A stretch of DNA of 64,000 nt from Zopfochytrium polystomum (lineage: Eukaryota; Chytridiomycota; Chytridiomycetes; Chytridiales; Chytridiaceae): positions 1 through 64,000 of the forward strand of contig JAIVFJ010000199.1 of NCBI GenBank assembly GCA_025765615.1, given 5' to 3'. The stretch's first letter is position 1. Each line of letters begins with the position of its first letter. The translations under genes and the position numbers were made by a program. Shown here piece after piece: positions 60,360-64,000 of the stretch. Below the pieces are notes generated by a model, which was not told the DNA's origin, did no database searches, and saw only the letters and a list, made by a program, of their open reading frames with translations.

Positions 60360-60753
60360 TTCATAGTTGTAACCAAGTTAATCTGCAGGCAGAGCGATGA
60401 GCACAGTGAAGACCCGTGGGATGCGTGCTGATGGAGCCGTCCGATGATTGTCCAAACAAACAAAAAACACAAAAAAAAACTGGTCATAAATACAGTATCA
60501 GCAGCTTCACACACAACATTACTTTCCCAACGCGCACCGTCGCTTCACGAGCCCTCGAGCAGCATCGGAATCCTCGATCGCTTATAGCTGCCGATTGATC
60601 GCTCGGGAAATATCTTTGGGAATGAAGTTCGAGGTCAGCTTCGCAACTGCATGCCGCCCACGAACAACCCAGGGCACGATCCCGACCTGATCCGTATCCC
60701 TTGTGGAGCATTTTGCTTCTTAACGTGTATCGCCTAATCATTTAAACCCAAAG
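60360..60753. other. spacer, may contain the first exon of the next gene
   Basis: The RhoGAP gene model starts at an acceptor (CCCAAAG) with no in-frame ATG before a TAA, so a small first exon should lie here. A frame starting at 60650 (MPPTNNPGHDPDLI) before a GTATCC donor is a candidate but joins out of phase. Confidence 0.35.
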
Positions 60754-63430
60754 GACGTTTTCTGGGGAACGTCTGCCGACCCGTTGCTTGGAATTCGCAC
60801 ACTTCACGGTAATGTCATGTCAGTCAAACCAATCCATTGAAACTGCCAGCAAACCAAAACTTAAGATGGCTTTCAAACGGGGCTGTCTGAGCTGAAAGAC
60901 CTTCACGCCTTTCTCTGTGACCGGTATCGCGCGGAAGACGCTTACGCCACCCGCCTCTCGGATATCGCAAAACAAAAAGGAGCGCTCCCTGACTCCAGTT
61001 CAGGGTTGCTGTCTCAAATTTACAGGAGCTTGAAGCAGGTGAGGAACTGAGCGCAGCCGCTTGAACCAACTAATAGCTGTGTTGTTGGATAATAGGAGAC
61101 TTACAGCCTTTCCCGTTCACACCGCGCGTTTGCCGGATCATTGGCTTCACTTGCATCTTCGCTGGCCGACTTCCTTCGGGACAACGAGAGGCTCTCCAAC
61201 AGTCGTACATTGCTCATTGACGAGTCTGCAAAAGACTTCGAGTCGAAGAAGTCGTCACTGGAAGAGGTTTCGAAAGAGGCCGAAGCTGCCTGGAAAAGTG
61301 TGCTGGACCAAAATATCTCTGCTGACGGTGAAGGTGGCGACAGTGATGCCCTAGAGGAGGGGTTGATGGAGGTGGTAGAAGCCGAAGGGGGCGTTGTCAT
61401 GACGAGGAATGAGGTGAAAGCTATCGTGGAAGGCTTGAAAAAGGACGTCAAAGTTCAGGTGAGGGTATCATCGAGGCGGACCGGTTCACTCGTCCTGACA
61501 CCGTTAGATATTTCCCAGGATCATAAAACGCTGCTAACTACTCATAAGTCTTGTATACCGTCCACTTCACTTCTTGCACATCTGCGCCCTCGCCTCAATT
61601 CTTCAGCCGGTGACATTGATGATGCTGCACTCCGCGCCTTTGCTGATTCGCTTGTCGCCAAGGGCTTCCTTTCTCCGGTCTCCCCGTCGTCGCACTCCCC
61701 CGGCACTTTTGACCGTGGCCAGCTTTACCGCTGGTCAGAGCCTACGCCCTTGGGTGGTGCTGCAATGAGCGGTGGCACTGCCGGCGCCAATCGAGAGCGG
61801 GCGCTGAAAGTCGAGACGGAGGCACGGCGTTTGGCACGCGCTGCCGAAGACGCGAGGGGCCTTCTCGAGGCTCAGTGTGTCGAGTACATTCACGCGCTGG
61901 AGGCGGCGCACACTGCACGTCTTGCGCTAGCCGCAGAGACGCTGACTTCTTTTCTAGTTGCAGCCCGCACTAATGCACGCGACGCTGCAGTGGCGGTGGA
62001 CCGCGTCGCACTGTTTGTTGAAACGTTCAAGCCCGAGAGGGAGATACGGATCGTGGCAGAAAGAGACCGAACTGGGAATGCAAGGGTGCCTGTTGTAGTG
62101 TACTTTCCGATGGGGGGAGACCGCGTGGCTGCGGCGGAAGAAGTATGTTTTGGTGTTGGCGTGGAAGAATTGGTGGCCTTTGAAGGGCGAAGAGTGCCAG
62201 AGTTACTGGCGCGAGGGTTGGAGGCGGTAACATCAACATGTGCTGCAGCGACTGCCGTCAGCTCCACAGGCAGCGGAGGTGCGAAACCTCCAACATCAGA
62301 GCTGGATTTATGGTACGTCGGAGGAAGCGGACTGTGATCTACCCTTTGTTTGATGCGCTTCCGCCCCATCTTTCCTTCTACAGGTTAGATTCTAATATGC
62401 ACATGCCTCGAGTTCGTGCTTTGCGCCAAGAACTCAATCGGAACGGGTGGGCGCGCGAGCTGGTTCGCCTGAAGTCCCAACCACCTGCCGTTATTGTGGG
62501 ATTGTTGAAGCTATGGCTTGTGCAGGTAATGATGCTCATCACACCAATCGAGCTCTGCTTGCAATAACTCTTAACATTGTCAAAGCTTCCAATTTCTCTA
62601 TGTAGCCACGAAATTTACGAGCCGTTGAAGATACTTTATCTTTCCAGTTGAGTTCTCATCGTTTTGTTGCACCCAATGGCACCACTAACCGAGCAAACGG
62701 TTAATAACTCAAATACAATGTCAGAGTCGGACGAATTCGCTTCTACTCGACTGACGTCCCTTAAGAGTCTCCTCTCGACGTTATCGAAACCCCACTATGA
62801 TTCCCTCGTCACTCTTGCAACTTATTGGCACAACCTTGTTGCTGGACTAGAAAGAGACGACACCAAAGTCGCTGAACTTGCCGCTACCCTTGGGACACTG
62901 GTTCTTCGACCGAGGGTAAAAGCACTCCACGGGCCTGGGCCAGCGATTTGTTGGTGCGACCGCCTCTCATTACTTTTTCCTCATTCGAAGGTCGAAACCC
63001 AGGTAACGGCGCATGATCGGCACCCCGCTCGGTTCCTTCGGGACCTCCTGACCCACCACGCGGAGATTTTTGGCGTGAACGCCGTAACTGCCACCCGTTT
63101 CGGTCCGAACGAGGATGACGACGAGGACGACACCGGATCGGGCGTTCTCGATGTTGGGTGGAATGCTGGGTCCTCGGCCAGCGAAGCGGTGGTTGGCGAG
63201 GATAGCTTGGTTAGTGCTGCAGAGCTGCGCAAAGTGGTTGAAGATGAACAGAAAGGAGCGGTGGACGACGCAGTCAATCTGGACGAGGTTGACGAGGTGG
63301 GTGAGCTCCCACGTTTATTTGTTCACCTTCACCACCATTTCTCACCACCATTTCTGATCTGAATCACTCCCTATTGTAGATTTTGGCAGCGGCAAGATCA
63401 AAGGACGGCGTCCCTGATTTTCTGTCCTGA
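60754..63430 (+). CDS. F-BAR / DEP / RhoGAP protein (Rgd2-like), N-terminal exon missing
   Basis: Eight exons chained in phase: 60754-60808, 60866-61038, 61096-62312, 62384-62525, 62586-62646, 62725-62915, 62991-63296, 63380-63430 (731 residues). It opens DVFWGTSADPLLGIRTL then LSELKDLHAFLCDRYRAEDAYATRLSDIAK, the FCH start of an F-BAR. A DEP-like segment (about residues 195-260) interrupts the F-BAR coiled coil, which resumes with EARRLARAAEDARGLLEAQ; this FCH-DEP-RhoGAP order is that of yeast Rgd2. RhoGAP begins CFGVGVEELVAFEGRRVPELL and continues MPRVRALRQELN, VGLLKLWLVQLPISL, EIYEPLKILY and ELAATLGTLVLRPR. Where active GAPs have (E)G(I/L)(F/W)R, this protein reads ELDLWLDSN, so the arginine finger seems absent. 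It probably acts at membranes in Rho/Cdc42 signalling. Confidence 0.82.
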
Positions 63431-63630
63431 CGGGTGTACGTTTGGCTTGGGCATGTCATCTACGTTTATTTTGGAAGTTCGTATTAGTGGACTAGCTTCT
63501 TAAGTAAAGCTTGCGTTCAATCAACCACTGCACTTTCTGCTCAGGACGCCTACTTAGCCGAATTGTGAATGAGCTTGGGAAGCTTAACGTGGGCCTTGGT
63601 GCAGGTTGGCCACGGCGGAGACAAATAAAA
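63431..63630. other. intergenic spacer
   Basis: No exon seen; contains the leader of the following TRAPP subunit gene. Confidence 0.5.
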
Positions 63631-64000
63631 ATGGCAGCTCCGCCACTGCCACCACCGCCGTTTGACGTTCAGTGCATCGCGGTGATCGGGAAGCAGGTGA
63701 GATCTTGCCCATCAACACCCAGGAAAAGCGCGTATCCACCCCGTACCCGAAACGATCTGCGATGTGGGCTCACTCGGGCGGGTCCATCCCCCCGCTCTGG
63801 CACGATCTGCATCCGACCAGTGACGAACCCCACATTGCCCGCTCAAATTCCATTTCAAACATCGTCAGAACAACCCGCTCTTCATAAAAGGCTTCAGCTC
63901 AAATCACCAATACCTCAAGTTTCAGTACTGCTGGTGAAGCCTCTTCGCTTTTCTGCTCTCGTCAATTCCCTTTTTCCCGGTCCTTTTGCCCGGCAGCTCA
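63631..64000 (+). CDS. TRAPPC2L / Tca17-like TRAPP subunit, 3' truncated by the window
   Basis: Exon 63631..63696 gives MAAPPLPPPPFDVQCIAVIGKQ. After a 171-bp intron, exon 63868..63933 gives NNPLFIKGFSSNHQYLKFQYC and ends at a GGTGAAG donor. The joined CIAVIGKQNNPLFIKGF is the first beta strand and turn of the sedlin-like longin fold of TRAPPC2L. By family it is a small subunit of the TRAPP tethering complexes at the Golgi. The Pro-rich lead of nine residues is longer than in animal proteins. The remaining exons lie outside the window. Confidence 0.85.
   Translation, partial: MAAPPLPPPPFDVQCIAVIGKQVRSCPSTPRKSAYPPRTRNDLRCGLTRAGPSPRSGTICIRPVTNPTLPAQIPFQTSSEQPALHKRLQLKSPIPQVSVLLVKPLRFSALVNSLFPGPFARQL

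Overview
The window is nuclear DNA of a eukaryote, most likely an early-diverging, chytrid-like fungus. Almost every gene is split by short GT-AG introns (about 43-170 bp), and the gene set is fungal: a Zn2Cys6 transcription factor, a DUF3712 membrane protein, an Rgd2-type F-BAR/DEP/RhoGAP, a bestrophin/UPF0187 channel and a NACHT-WD40 NLR. Coding sequence is GC-rich. The spacers are full of GA/CT, GACA/CTGT, CA/GT and A/T-run repeats. The assignment to chytrids is inference; no rRNA or mitochondrial marker is present. Exon boundaries were read by eye from splice motifs and reading-phase continuity.

Layout. 0-10.9 kb: the 3' part of an M24 aminopeptidase with two frame breaks; a CREST-fold ceramidase-like membrane protein (-); an F-box/ankyrin protein (-); a gene-poor stretch; a seven-helix membrane protein (-). 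10.9-15.8 kb: simple repeats, then an AT-richer, gene-poor block with a four-unit heat-shock element and TATA box, and the first copy of an interspersed repeat (family A). 15.8-20.9 kb: a 1650-residue Zn2Cys6 transcription factor (-). 21-30.1 kb: a repeat and transposon graveyard holding GA-rich satellite, a decayed Helitron Rep/helicase (-), nested family A and B elements, a tRNA-derived sequence and a small inverted-repeat element.

30.3-64 kb is gene-dense. It holds a SET/MYND protein (-), a dipeptidyl aminopeptidase (DPP IV type, +), an ankyrin protein (+), an F-box-like/LRR protein (+), a 20-exon TIR-NACHT-WD40 NLR (+), a DUF3712 protein (+), an acyl-CoA ligase (-), a bestrophin-like channel (+), an F-BAR/DEP/RhoGAP (+) and the first exons of a TRAPPC2L subunit (+).

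The most notable gene is the NLR at 44.9-51.5 kb. Its N-terminus reads as two ubiquitin-like modules and a TIR domain, followed by a NACHT ATPase and about 13-14 WD40 blades, nearly every blade on its own phase-1 exon. It lies directly after an ankyrin gene and an LRR gene. No operon-like functional grouping is evident; the other genes are ordinary housekeeping, signalling and membrane functions.
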